From: an uncultured Oscillospiraceae bacterium
GTDB lineage: Bacteria; Bacillota; Clostridia; Oscillospirales; Ruminococcaceae
Length of the DNA: 18,687 nucleotides
Direction: 5' to 3'
NCBI GenBank assembly: GCA_910589145.1
Contig: CAJUSD010000051.1
Coordinates: 1 to 18,687 of the forward strand
Below the pieces are notes generated by a model. The model saw only the letters and a program-made list of their open reading frames with translations, searched no databases and had not been told where the DNA came from. Both the position numbers and the translations under genes were made by a program. Of the stretch, positions 1 through 7,984 are shown one piece after another. The number at the start of each line of letters is the position of its first letter. Position 1 is the stretch's first letter.

Positions 1-1398
1 TCGAATTTTATCGGCAAAACCGGGCTTGACCATGTATAGAAGGGGGGCGGCCAATACTTTATAACCAGATAAATCATCCTCAACAGATATAAAATCTATC
101 GGGATATGCCGTTTATAAAAACCAGTGTAATATTTTTCCACTTGTTCCAGGTAGCGTAAATCTTTGCTGGGGCCGTTAGAACCTTCAACTGCCCACCAGT
201 TGTCCCAGTCAAAAAGGAAAGCAGCTTCGCTTTTTGTGACAGCACCCACAGTCTGCCCGCCTATAGCGGAAAGCTCGCGCCCAATCTGTGCCATTTCCTG
301 AAATACACGGGTGTTTTCGTGGCCAGCATGGGAAATCAGCGCGCTGTGAAGTTTTTCAACCCCTGCGGTTGACTGCCGCATTTGGAAATACATAACAGAA
401 TCTGCACCATGCGCCATGGCTTGATAGGAAATCCGCCTAAGCTCCCCGGGGCGTTTTTGGACGTTATAGGGCTGCCAGTTCTGCTGGCTGGGAGCCTGTT
501 CAACCATCAGATAAGGCTTACCGTGTTTAAGGCCCCTCATCAGATCATGTTTCATAGCAACGCGGGCAGGCGGATCAGTGGGCCAGGGATAGTTGTCCCA
601 TCCTGCAATATCTACATATTTACAGAATTTCATCTGGTCAAGCTGTTGAATAAACCCCGATATATTGGTTGTAATGGGAATTTCCGGGCTGTACTGTTTT
701 AATATATCGTACTCGGCGCAAAAACATTTTAGATTGGAATCAGTCATAAACCGGCGGTAATCCAGATAAATCGGCTGGTAAAAACGGTAATCATCATTGC
801 GTTCACTGGGGATAACGATTTCTTCCCAATCATAAACGGTATGCCCCCAAAAAGCCAGATTCCAGCGGGCATTTAATTCCTCTATGGTTTTATACCGCTG
901 TTTCAGCCATTGGCGGAATTCCTTTTCACATTGCGGACAGTAACAGTAGGTTCCATATTCGTTTGCTACATGCCAAAGAGCTATGGCTGGATGTTTCCCA
1001 TAACGTTTTCCCATTTCCTCCGCAATTTTGGTGGAAAAACGACGGTATGTTTTGCTGTTAGGGCAAAAATTGACCCTCTTGCCATGGGTACGGCGCAGAC
1101 CGGAAATATCTACTGGAAGCATGTCAGGATATTTCCGGCTCATCCATGCAGGCTGTGCAGCGGTAGGCGTGGACAGGCAGATTGAAATTCCTGCCTCCCA
1201 TAAACGATCTATTATCCGATCCAACCACTCAAAACAATACATATCTTCTGACGGCTGGAGTTTTGCCCAGGAAAATACCGGAAGCGTCACCAGATTGACT
1301 CCGGCTTTTTGAAACAGGGGAATATCCTGCTCCAAAATTTCTTCCGGCCATTGATCCGGGTTATAATCTCCGCCATAATAAATCCTATTTTGCTTCAT
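1..1398 (-). CDS. GH42 beta-galactosidase (partial, runs off the left edge)
   Basis: Probable retaining beta-galactosidase of glycoside hydrolase family 42, releasing terminal beta-galactosyl residues from oligosaccharides. An uninterrupted frame of 466 codons reaches base 1. The visible part begins MKQNRIYYGGDYNPDQWPEE, typical of the GH42 TIM-barrel N terminus. The acid/base Glu is E147 in HVANEYG and the nucleophile is E300 in YLMVEQAPS. A CxxC pair just after E147 (YCYCPQC) resembles the zinc-binding cysteines of some GH42 enzymes. Full-length family members have about 650-700 residues, so about a third (trimerisation and C-terminal domains) lies outside the window. The ATG at 1398 has AAGGG upstream at about 8 nt. 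There is no signal peptide, so it is probably cytoplasmic. It lies 28 nt after the threonine dehydratase stop and is likely co-transcribed with it. Confidence 0.93.
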   Translation of the reverse strand, partial: MKQNRIYYGGDYNPDQWPEEILEQDIPLFQKAGVNLVTLPVFSWAKLQPSEDMYCFEWLDRIIDRLWEAGISICLSTPTAAQPAWMSRKYPDMLPVDISGLRRTHGKRVNFCPNSKTYRRFSTKIAEEMGKRYGKHPAIALWHVANEYGTYCYCPQCEKEFRQWLKQRYKTIEELNARWNLAFWGHTVYDWEEIVIPSERNDDYRFYQPIYLDYRRFMTDSNLKCFCAEYDILKQYSPEIPITTNISGFIQQLDQMKFCKYVDIAGWDNYPWPTDPPARVAMKHDLMRGLKHGKPYLMVEQAPSQQNWQPYNVQKRPGELRRISYQAMAHGADSVMYFQMRQSTAGVEKLHSALISHAGHENTRVFQEMAQIGRELSAIGGQTVGAVTKSEAAFLFDWDNWWAVEGSNGPSKDLRYLEQVEKYYTGFYKRHIPIDFISVEDDLSGYKVLAAPLLYMVKPGFADKIR

Positions 1399-1426
1399 CC
1401 TGTCATCCCTTCTGAAAACCTGCCCA

Positions 1427-2623
1427 TTAATGGACGATCTGGAAACCCGCTTCCATTAATGCCTTCCGAATTTCTGCAACATGGTTGTGATCCCTTGTTT
1501 CCATGGAAACCTCTAGTTCGCAGGCAGTAATTGCAGTCCCCAAAGCGCTGCGGTTGTGGTTTACACCTAAAATATTTGCCCCTGTGGCAGCGATGATGCT
1601 GGATACTTTCAGCAGTTCACCGGGTTTGTCTGTTAAAGAAAGGGTCAAGCTTGCAGAACGGCCCCTCTTTACCAGTCCCCTAGTAATCACCCTGGATAAA
1701 ATGTTTACATCAATATTGCCGCCGGATATCAGACAAACCACTTTTTTCCCTTTAAGATCCACTTTATTAAACATAGCCGCAGCAACAGCAACAGCCCCTG
1801 CACCTTCCGCTATCAGTTTCTGCCGTTCAATTAGGGTTAAAATAGCGGTAGCTATCTCGTCCTCAGAGACAGTTACAACATCGTCCACATAATCGTGAAC
1901 CATCTGGAAGGTCAAATCTCCAGGCTTTTTGACTGCTATCCCATCAGCGACGGTAGAAACACCGGACAATTCTGTAGGTTCGCCGGATTTCAGGGAACGG
2001 ACCATAGAGGGAGCGCCTTCTGCCTGAACACCGTACACTTTGCATTTGGGATACAGAGATTTAACAGCAAAGCTCACGCCGGAAATCAGTCCGCCGCCGC
2101 CGATAGGAACCAATACTACATCTACATCTGGAATTTGTGTGACGATTTCCAGACCAATGGTTCCCTGTCCTGCAATCACATCTTCATCGTTAAAGGGATG
2201 AATAAAAATCCTGCCGGATTCTTTCTGTATCTCACAGGCGCGGCGGTAAGCGTCATCATATACACCCTCCACCAGTTCAACGTTCGCTCCATATTTACGG
2301 GTCGCTTCTACCTTTGAAAGCGGAGCACCGGAGGGAATGCAGATAACAGCATCTATGCTGCCCTTGGCTGCTGCCAGTGCTACCCCTTGGGCATGGTTTC
2401 CGGCAGAACAGGCAATCACTCCATGGGAGCGTTCTTCTTCGGTTAGGTTGTGGATTTTATAATAAGCACCCCGAACCTTAAAAGAACCTGTTACCTGAAG
2501 ATTTTCTGTTTTTAAATAAATGTCGCAGTCTGGATTAATATTGGCCGCATGAATGATCTCAGTTTGGAGTGCAACCTCTTTGAGTACCTTGCTTGCATCA
2601 TACACCTTATCAATTGTAAGCAT
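1427..2623 (-). CDS. ilvA: Threonine ammonia-lyase (threonine dehydratase) with C-terminal ACT domain
   Basis: PLP enzyme that deaminates L-threonine (and serine) to 2-oxobutyrate and ammonia, either as the first step of isoleucine synthesis or in threonine catabolism. The 398-residue protein has the fold type II PLP core: the Schiff-base lysine is K49 in TGSFKVRGA, the substrate-loop signature is SAGNHAQG around 73-80, the phosphate-binding glycine loop is PIGGGGL at 173-179, and the SGGN motif is at 300-303. Residues from about 326 to the end form a single ACT domain (LSLTDKPGELLKVSSIIAAT). This layout matches the 400-residue clostridial/TdcB-like form rather than the 510-residue E. coli IlvA with two ACT-like domains. 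Start ATG at 2623 is preceded by AGGAG. No T-box leader is visible. Whether the role is biosynthetic or catabolic cannot be decided from sequence. Confidence 0.95.
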   Translation of the reverse strand: MLTIDKVYDASKVLKEVALQTEIIHAANINPDCDIYLKTENLQVTGSFKVRGAYYKIHNLTEEERSHGVIACSAGNHAQGVALAAAKGSIDAVICIPSGAPLSKVEATRKYGANVELVEGVYDDAYRRACEIQKESGRIFIHPFNDEDVIAGQGTIGLEIVTQIPDVDVVLVPIGGGGLISGVSFAVKSLYPKCKVYGVQAEGAPSMVRSLKSGEPTELSGVSTVADGIAVKKPGDLTFQMVHDYVDDVVTVSEDEIATAILTLIERQKLIAEGAGAVAVAAAMFNKVDLKGKKVVCLISGGNIDVNILSRVITRGLVKRGRSASLTLSLTDKPGELLKVSSIIAATGANILGVNHNRSALGTAITACELEVSMETRDHNHVAEIRKALMEAGFQIVH

Positions 2624-2662
2624 TTTTCACAACTCCTGTTATGTTGGGCAGGACGTCCTTTT

Positions 2663-2691
2663 TTGACGCTTTGCCCGAATTATGGTATACT
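2663..2691 (+). promoter_or_regulatory. Promoter for the radical SAM gene (TTGACG-17-TATACT)
   Basis: TTGACG at 2663-2668 and TATACT at 2686-2691 are separated by the optimal 17 nt, giving a predicted start near 2698 and a leader of about 158 nt to the chosen start codon. A 10-bp palindrome (AGGACGTCCT, 2650-2659) lies just upstream and may be an operator. The predicted transcript runs through the ilvA promoter. Confidence 0.65.
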
Positions 2692-2734
2692 GTTGATTAC
2701 GAAATGAGGAGAAAAAACTTTGCCGTCTCTTACA

Positions 2735-2762
2735 AGTATACGGCGAAAAGTGAATTCGTCAA
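2735..2762 (-). promoter_or_regulatory. Promoter for ilvA (TTGACG-16-TATACT)
   Basis: Reading the minus strand, TTGACG (2757-2762) is followed after 16 nt by TATACT (2735-2740). This predicts initiation near 2728 and a leader of about 105 nt to the ilvA start. It faces the plus-strand promoter at 2663-2691, so the two transcripts would overlap by about 30 nt. Confidence 0.6.
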
Positions 2763-2855
2763 GAGTTGATTACATAAAAATATGAAAAAATGTATTTACA
2801 TGGCGCACAAAGAGAAAAAACAGCCTTTGAGATAGGAGAAACGGGGGAAAGCAGA

Positions 2856-3722
2856 ATGGTACAATGCAAAATCTGCCCCAGAGAGTGTGGGGCAGACCGC
2901 AAAGGCAGGATGGGTGTATGCGGTACAGGGACACTTCCCAAAATTGCCCGCGCTGGCGTTCACATGTGGGAAGAACCCTGTATCAGCGGGGAAAAAGGTT
3001 CTGGAACCGTTTTTTTCAGCGGGTGCAGTCTGAGATGTGTTTACTGCCAAAATTACCCGATCAGCATAGGGGGATATGGGAAAGAAATTACAGTCCAGAG
3101 GCTAAGGGAGATTTTTTTGGAACTATGCGGGAGAGGGGTTCATAATATAAATTTGGTAAATCCTACACATTTTGTTCCCGCCATCGCAGAAGCTTTAGAA
3201 CAGTCTTTACCTGTCCCGGTAGTTTATAATTCCAGTGGATACGAGAAATTAGAAACGCTTAAAATACTGGAGGGAAAAATACAAATTTATCTGCCGGACA
3301 TGAAATACTCGGATGAAGCAGCGGCAAAACGATATTCTAAAGCTGAAGATTATGCCGCCGCTGCAAAACAGGCAATAGGGGAGATGTTCCGTCAAACAGG
3401 GCCATATCAAATGGGGGAGGATGGGATGCTGCAAAGCGGGGTTGTTGTAAGGCATTTAATCCTGCCAGGGAACCTTAAAAATACCTATGGGGTTATTGAT
3501 TGGTTTGCGGAAACATTCCAGCCTGGACAGGTGCTTTTCAGCCTGATGAGCCAATACATTCCAAGCGGAAGGGCAGAGGATTTCCCGGAAATTAACCGGA
3601 AAATTACAGCGAGGGAGTATCGGAAGGCCCAGGATTATCTTTTTGAAAGCGGCATTGAGGATGGATTTGTCCAAAGCAGAAAGTCTGCAGAAGAAATATT
3701 TGTTCCAACATGGGATTTCTAA
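2856..3722 (+). CDS. PflX-like radical SAM protein (PFL-activase homologue, COG1313 type)
   Basis: Radical SAM iron-sulfur protein related to pyruvate formate-lyase activating enzymes. The target is not known for this subgroup. The N terminus has a cysteine cluster, C4-xx-C7-xxx-C11 and C22 (CKICPREC...GVCGTG), as in COG1313 proteins. The subgroup signature HMWEEPCISG follows, then the radical SAM motif C57-xxx-C61-xx-C64 in SGCSLRCVYCQN. The protein has 288 residues, usual for the family. I chose the ATG at 2856, preceded by a GGGGGAAA purine run, because family members start a few residues before the first cysteine. An in-frame ATG at 2790 adds 22 residues but has no ribosome binding site. 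No glycyl-radical enzyme is next to it. It ends 4 nt from the stop of the convergent vanZ-like gene. Confidence 0.88.
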   Translation: MVQCKICPRECGADRKGRMGVCGTGTLPKIARAGVHMWEEPCISGEKGSGTVFFSGCSLRCVYCQNYPISIGGYGKEITVQRLREIFLELCGRGVHNINLVNPTHFVPAIAEALEQSLPVPVVYNSSGYEKLETLKILEGKIQIYLPDMKYSDEAAAKRYSKAEDYAAAAKQAIGEMFRQTGPYQMGEDGMLQSGVVVRHLILPGNLKNTYGVIDWFAETFQPGQVLFSLMSQYIPSGRAEDFPEINRKITAREYRKAQDYLFESGIEDGFVQSRKSAEEIFVPTWDF

Positions 3723-3726
3723 CCTG

Positions 3727-4434
3727 CTATTCACTGCATCCCGGCAAAAATATATTTCTGATAAGCGTTTTAATAGGTTTTATGTGCAGTATACCAAAAA
3801 CGATATACGCCCCTGCACTGTTAAGAATTACATCATCAATATCACAGGTTCCAGAAAGGGTTATAAATTGCAGCAGCTCTATACTGATAACTATCATCAG
3901 TATAGCTGCTGCAAAATTTTTAAAATTCTCCTGTTTTTTAAACAGCATTGGCAGAAAGAAAGCAAAAGGGGTTAAAGCAGCCAAATTCCCAACAATATTG
4001 AACCAAAATATAGGATACGAAATACTGCCGCCGGCAAAATTTATAATATAGTAGCTGATGGTAGAAAAGGGAACCAAATTTAGAGAATGGGTGGTATAAT
4101 TTTTGAAAATTTCGCTGCTCCAGTTGAAAAAGTTCAGGATGTTCCTGTGGAAATAACTATCAAACAGCGTCAAAGTGGAAAGCAGAATGATATACAGGAT
4201 GAACCATATGAAAAGGTTTATCCTGTATATTTTTTCCTTATTTCCAACTGCATATTTTGACAGCATCCTGCCGCCAAAATACATAAATAAACAAATAAAT
4301 AATAAAACGCCTACCCTGTTTCCTGGCAGCATAGTAAAATTTTTATTAAATTCCAGGGCAAAGTAATACCCCATTAAGAGTATTGCAAGCGAATACATGG
4401 CGATTGAAGCCGCCAAATGGATTTTTTTCTTCAT
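3727..4434 (-). CDS. VanZ-like family membrane protein
   Basis: Integral membrane protein of the VanZ-like family. VanZ itself gives low-level teicoplanin resistance by an unknown mechanism, and most chromosomal homologues have no assigned role. The 235-residue protein has about five to six hydrophobic segments, beginning with one near residues 8-28. It carries the family hallmarks LNLVPFSTI, NIVGNLAALTPFAFFLP and, near the C terminus, the acidic signature GTCDIDDVILNSAGA. I set the start at the ATG at 4434, which has AGGAAGG about 10 nt upstream. An in-frame TTG at 4497 lies inside the upstream gene and lacks a ribosome binding site. It follows the binding-protein gene by 43 nt and is probably the last gene of the GH43 operon. 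No terminator is visible before the convergent radical SAM gene. Confidence 0.88.
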   Translation of the reverse strand: MKKKIHLAASIAMYSLAILLMGYYFALEFNKNFTMLPGNRVGVLLFICLFMYFGGRMLSKYAVGNKEKIYRINLFIWFILYIILLSTLTLFDSYFHRNILNFFNWSSEIFKNYTTHSLNLVPFSTISYYIINFAGGSISYPIFWFNIVGNLAALTPFAFFLPMLFKKQENFKNFAAAILMIVISIELLQFITLSGTCDIDDVILNSAGAYIVFGILHIKPIKTLIRNIFLPGCSE

Positions 4435-4477
4435 CTGCCGCCAGCCTTCCTGAAATTTTCTAAGATTTCGGGCATAA

Positions 4478-6121
4478 TCAGGCGGCTTTCTGCCCAATCA
4501 GCACCAAATCGACAACATTATCCCGAAAGGCAAGATACCATTCTTCATAAGCAAAGTCGTCAGTCATAGCCTCACGAACCTGTTCCCCGGATTCTGCTTG
4601 GAAGGAACCCAAAAATTCCTGCTGAACATTTATCCCGCCGGAAAGTAAAAGTTCATCCATTGTATCAATAACCCTGCTTCCACCGTCAAAAACAGCCAAA
4701 GGAAGCTGTATATGGGAATAGAGCTGGTCTTTAGCCAGATTTAAAATTTTCTGTTCCAAATCAGATAATCCCAAACGCTGGAAAGAGGCTTGAAGATTTT
4801 TACTGTTTATATACCTTTTCTGAGCGGGAAGGCGGCCGGAAGCAACAGCAAGGTCAGTTGATTTATCGCCCATCAGCCATTGGAGAAAAATCTGTGCAGC
4901 GGCCTGCTTTTCCTTGCTGCCTTTTGTTAAAACGAGACCCAGGGTTTCCTGCAAAGTAACAGGATTCCCGCCGGAAAAGACTGGAGCGGGGCGGATGGAA
5001 ACCTGAACCCAGTCGGCGGAGGCGTTTTCCTCTAAAACGACGCGGTTTGAGATACTCCTGGCCTGAGTAGTGGATGTAAGGCAGGCAACTGCCTTGCCGG
5101 AGGCGAAAGCGTCTTTGCAGGACTCCTGCGTAAAGACGCCGTTCATCCAGCCATGATTCCAGAAATTCCAAAAGGGGCGGACACGGCTTCGCTCAAAGCT
5201 GAAGCGGATAGAATCCGAACCGGAAATAAACATATGCTTTCCAAGGCTTTCATATCCTGCAACCATCAATCTGCCCCAAGAGTCAGTGCAGAAAAAGGAG
5301 ACGGAACCCGCACCAGGGATGGGGAAGGCTTCTGCCAATTCTTCCTCATCCTCGGCGTCTGTGTCTTCCAAATCATCAGGAGGCAGCATCTCCTGTCCAG
5401 CTGCCATCCATTCCTGATATGCTTTCGCAGCGTTTCCGATCCCCTCCCAGGTCGTCAAATCTGCATCGGTAAATTGTAGTTCTCCATCCAGAGCAGTTTC
5501 GCGGCAGAATTCTTTCCATCGGCTTTCGTTAACCAACAGAACATCTGTATCAATGCCGATGGGGAACAATACCATGGAGCCGTTTTCTCCTGGACAGGCT
5601 TCCGCCTGTATGGAATCTAAAAACATCTCCCGCTGTTCTTTGGAAAGAAACTCCTCCATATGGACTGCCCAGCCCATATGATCCAATACATAGGCAGTAT
5701 CATCAAAAGCAAAGAACAGGTCAGGCAGACGGGGGAGGTCGTCGGTTTTGTCATTTTCCTCCTGGGCAGCCTGGAAAACTGCATCGGCCAGCTCTGAAAG
5801 GCTTTCATATCCAGTCAAAATAAGCTGGATGCGGTTTTCCACACCTGCGGAAGCATTAAATTCTTCCGCAAGCGTCTCAATTGCCTCCTGCTCGCGGCCG
5901 GTAAACCCGTGCCAGAGCTGGAGGGTAATTGGCGCCTGGTTCTGTACAGCGGCAGAGGAAAGCTTTACATAGGCATCCTCTATTTGGCTGCATCCTGTCA
6001 GCGCTACGCTGACGCTGCATAACGCCGATATGAGCCATCGTTTGAGACGCTTGAAAACAGACAGCAAACCAACCGGTTTTTGCGCTGTCCCCCATCTTTG
6101 GATGTTTTTATGCAAGTTCAT
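4478..6121 (-). CDS. Extracellular solute-binding lipoprotein (family 1, sugar ABC transporter type)
   Basis: Substrate-binding protein of a carbohydrate ABC importer, anchored outside the membrane. The N terminus has a basic stretch (FKRLKRW), a hydrophobic segment and a lipobox ALTGC with the lipidated cysteine at about residue 44. The mature part opens with ITLQLWHGFTGREQEAIETL, the typical first strand and helix of family 1 sugar-binding proteins. The C-terminal part is less conserved. At about 547 residues it is longer than the usual 420-450. Its ATG overlaps the GH43 stop by one base (TGATG), implying translational coupling. A GTG one codon upstream is an alternative start. No permease or ATPase gene lies nearby, so the partners are elsewhere. 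The ligand is inferred from context to be the sugar that GH43 acts on. Confidence 0.88.
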   Translation of the reverse strand: MNLHKNIQRWGTAQKPVGLLSVFKRLKRWLISALCSVSVALTGCSQIEDAYVKLSSAAVQNQAPITLQLWHGFTGREQEAIETLAEEFNASAGVENRIQLILTGYESLSELADAVFQAAQEENDKTDDLPRLPDLFFAFDDTAYVLDHMGWAVHMEEFLSKEQREMFLDSIQAEACPGENGSMVLFPIGIDTDVLLVNESRWKEFCRETALDGELQFTDADLTTWEGIGNAAKAYQEWMAAGQEMLPPDDLEDTDAEDEEELAEAFPIPGAGSVSFFCTDSWGRLMVAGYESLGKHMFISGSDSIRFSFERSRVRPFWNFWNHGWMNGVFTQESCKDAFASGKAVACLTSTTQARSISNRVVLEENASADWVQVSIRPAPVFSGGNPVTLQETLGLVLTKGSKEKQAAAQIFLQWLMGDKSTDLAVASGRLPAQKRYINSKNLQASFQRLGLSDLEQKILNLAKDQLYSHIQLPLAVFDGGSRVIDTMDELLLSGGINVQQEFLGSFQAESGEQVREAMTDDFAYEEWYLAFRDNVVDLVLIGQKAA

Positions 6122-7698
6122 CACTCCACATGGAAATATTCAAAATCACAGAAGCCTTCCCCTTGGACGTTCTCCGTATTAAGGCACGCAACTGCCAGTT
6201 TAGCTCCTGTCCAGGCTCCCCATTTTGCCTTGAGGGTTATGCCCATATCAATAAATTCATCCCCGTCAAAGCTGAAGCCAAGAGTATATTCCCCATTTTC
6301 GTCCATACAAATTTTCAGCCATACTGCTTCCGATGAAGGAACCATAATCCGGCGGAGAACAGTTTCATTTGCTTCCCCGGCGTGTTCTTTATTGGTAACT
6401 TTGCCCTGAATACACTCTACCGTAAAATATCCGGGAGTTCCTTCATACTGGACAGAAATAAATCCATAGTCCAATCCTGTTATTGCCAAAAGTGCTTTAT
6501 CTCCGGCTTGTTCAAAGTGGGGAATAATTTTCGCAGTTGCTTCAAAGCAGCGCGTTTGGATTAGCTGTGTTAAAAGATTGGGTGCATACCAGAGCAGATT
6601 TTCCCGTTCCGCATCATTAGGCATGGAATACAGCCGCAGGAAGCCGGGATTTTCTGTAAGCGAATACCATTCTTTACGGGGGTTAGCCTGCCAGGACCAC
6701 TGCAAGCCCAATTCAGGTTTATCAAATTCGTCGCTGGTGGCAGGACAGCAAACAGGATATTTACGCCCGACATTGGGCTTTTTCCATACTGCTACTGGTT
6801 CGCCAATACCGTCGCCGTTTTGCTCCTGACCCATAAACGGCCAGTCCTGTTTCCAGATTACCGGCTGTAAATGGACAATCCTTCCATATTCATACACATC
6901 CTGGAAGTGGACAAACCATCCTTCTCCGTTTTCCAATTCTACATAGCCGCCCTGGTGAGGTCCATTGATTTCCGTATTTCCCTGATGAAGCACAATTCGA
7001 TCCTCATAGGGCCCAAGAATATTCCGGGAACGAAAAGCCACCTGCCAACCAGGCTTTACACCGCCTGCAGGGGCAAGGATGTAATAAAAACCATTGCGCT
7101 TATAAAGCTTTGGACCTTCCAAAGTAGGATGATCCTGAAGTCCGTCATATACCATAACGCCTTCATCCAAAAGAGATTTTCCGTCTGGTGTCATCTCGCA
7201 GATATCAAGCCGGTTCTTAATTCCACAGCGGCTGTTGGCAAACGCATGTACCAAATACGCTTTTCCGTCATCATCCCAAAACGGACAGGTATCAATCCAG
7301 CCTTTGCCAGCGCGAACGCAATGCAGGGGGGACCATTCACCATAAGGATCCTTGGTGCAGCTCATGAACACGCCTTCATCCGGCAAACCTACATATACGT
7401 AGAACATTCCGTCGTGGTATCGGATTGCCGGAGCCCATGTCCCGCTGCCATGATTTGGCTGGTTATATTCTGGAAAGGGGATTTCACGGACTACATAGTT
7501 AATTAATTCCCAGTTTACCAGATCTTTGGAATGTAGAACCGGTATGCCGGGTATAAATGTGAAGCTGGACGATATCATATAAAAATCATCCCCAACACGG
7601 ATAGCATCTGGATCGCTATAATCACCATATAAAATTGGGTTTTTATAGCGGCCGTCTCCCAAGTCTGCCATCCAAAGATGGTTTTTGCAGTCCTTCAT
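6121..7698 (-). CDS. GH43 beta-xylosidase / alpha-L-arabinofuranosidase
   Basis: Inverting glycoside hydrolase of family 43, expected to release xylose or arabinose from xylan or arabinan oligosaccharides. The five-bladed propeller domain shows all three catalytic acids: general base D29 (YSDPDAI), pKa-modulating D136 (WIDTCPFWDDDG) and general acid E194 (TLEGPKLY). From about residue 325 a second beta-sandwich domain follows, as in GH43 xylosidases with a concanavalin-like C-terminal domain. The length is 525 residues. The start is ATG 7698, with a perfect AAGGAGG 8 nt upstream. The frame is open back to 7809, but those extra 37 codons lie mostly in an inserted MITE and are not expected to be translated. 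No signal peptide, so probably intracellular. The exact specificity cannot be read from sequence. Confidence 0.92.
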   Translation of the reverse strand: MKDCKNHLWMADLGDGRYKNPILYGDYSDPDAIRVGDDFYMISSSFTFIPGIPVLHSKDLVNWELINYVVREIPFPEYNQPNHGSGTWAPAIRYHDGMFYVYVGLPDEGVFMSCTKDPYGEWSPLHCVRAGKGWIDTCPFWDDDGKAYLVHAFANSRCGIKNRLDICEMTPDGKSLLDEGVMVYDGLQDHPTLEGPKLYKRNGFYYILAPAGGVKPGWQVAFRSRNILGPYEDRIVLHQGNTEINGPHQGGYVELENGEGWFVHFQDVYEYGRIVHLQPVIWKQDWPFMGQEQNGDGIGEPVAVWKKPNVGRKYPVCCPATSDEFDKPELGLQWSWQANPRKEWYSLTENPGFLRLYSMPNDAERENLLWYAPNLLTQLIQTRCFEATAKIIPHFEQAGDKALLAITGLDYGFISVQYEGTPGYFTVECIQGKVTNKEHAGEANETVLRRIMVPSSEAVWLKICMDENGEYTLGFSFDGDEFIDMGITLKAKWGAWTGAKLAVACLNTENVQGEGFCDFEYFHVE

Positions 7699-7732
7699 TT
7701 CGTTTGCCTCCTTAGTTGTTGTGTTTGTTCGT

Positions 7733-7830
7733 CTAGGGCGTGCCCCTAAAGTCGGGGTGCCTGGATTTTTCGCAAGCACTCCCTCCTTGTAGAAAAAGAC
7801 AAGTGCCAAGACTTTAGGGGCACGCCCTAG
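7733..7830. mobile_element. MITE-like element with perfect 21-bp inverted ends, IS630/Tc1-like CTAG target
   Basis: Perfect inverted repeats at 7733-7753 and 7810-7830 (CTAGGGCGTGCCCCTAAAG... and its complement) bound a 98-bp unit with no coding capacity of its own. The sequence between the ends is also partly self-complementary (TTTTTC...AAAAAG), so the whole unit can fold into one long hairpin. Both outer edges read CTAG, matching the CTAG target with TA duplication known for IS630-family transposons. This suggests a non-autonomous element mobilised by such a transposase. It lies between the GH43 promoter and its ribosome binding site, so it is part of the mRNA leader. Confidence 0.75.
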
Positions 7831-7845
7831 GGATTAATTGCCTTC

Positions 7846-7854
7846 ATTATACCA
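7846..7854 (-). promoter_or_regulatory. Extended -10 promoter for the GH43 operon
   Basis: On the minus strand TGGTATAAT forms an extended -10 element (TATAAT at 7846-7851). The -35 region is T-rich and has no good hexamer. Initiation is predicted near 7839, just before the MITE, which puts that element in the first 110 nt of the transcript. Confidence 0.55.
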
Positions 7855-7984
7855 TATTGTAGTAAAAAAGAAAAGGGTTTGGGATATATGGACACAATCT
7901 AAGACAAGCAGGACCTAAAGCGGATCATTTTGGGATAGGCTCTTTAACTATGCGGATGTTTCCGTTCAATAAAACAGCCTTTTT

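Noticed and set aside
2624..2734. T-box or other leader control of ilvA
   Set aside because: No T-box sequence or specifier-type stem was found in the roughly 105-nt leader.
6871..7506. Plus-strand 211-codon open frame opposite the GH43 gene
   Set aside because: It is an antisense frame of a well-supported GH43 coding sequence and shows no recognisable domain or ribosome binding site.
6092..7681. Similar CATCCAAAGATG / CATCTTTGGATG 12-mers near the starts of the GH43 and binding-protein genes
   Set aside because: Both lie inside coding sequence in different frames, and the match is too short to separate from chance.
7699..7809. N-terminal extension of the GH43 protein by 37 residues
   Set aside because: The extension is mostly MITE sequence and lacks a ribosome binding site, while ATG 7698 has a perfect AAGGAGG at the right distance.
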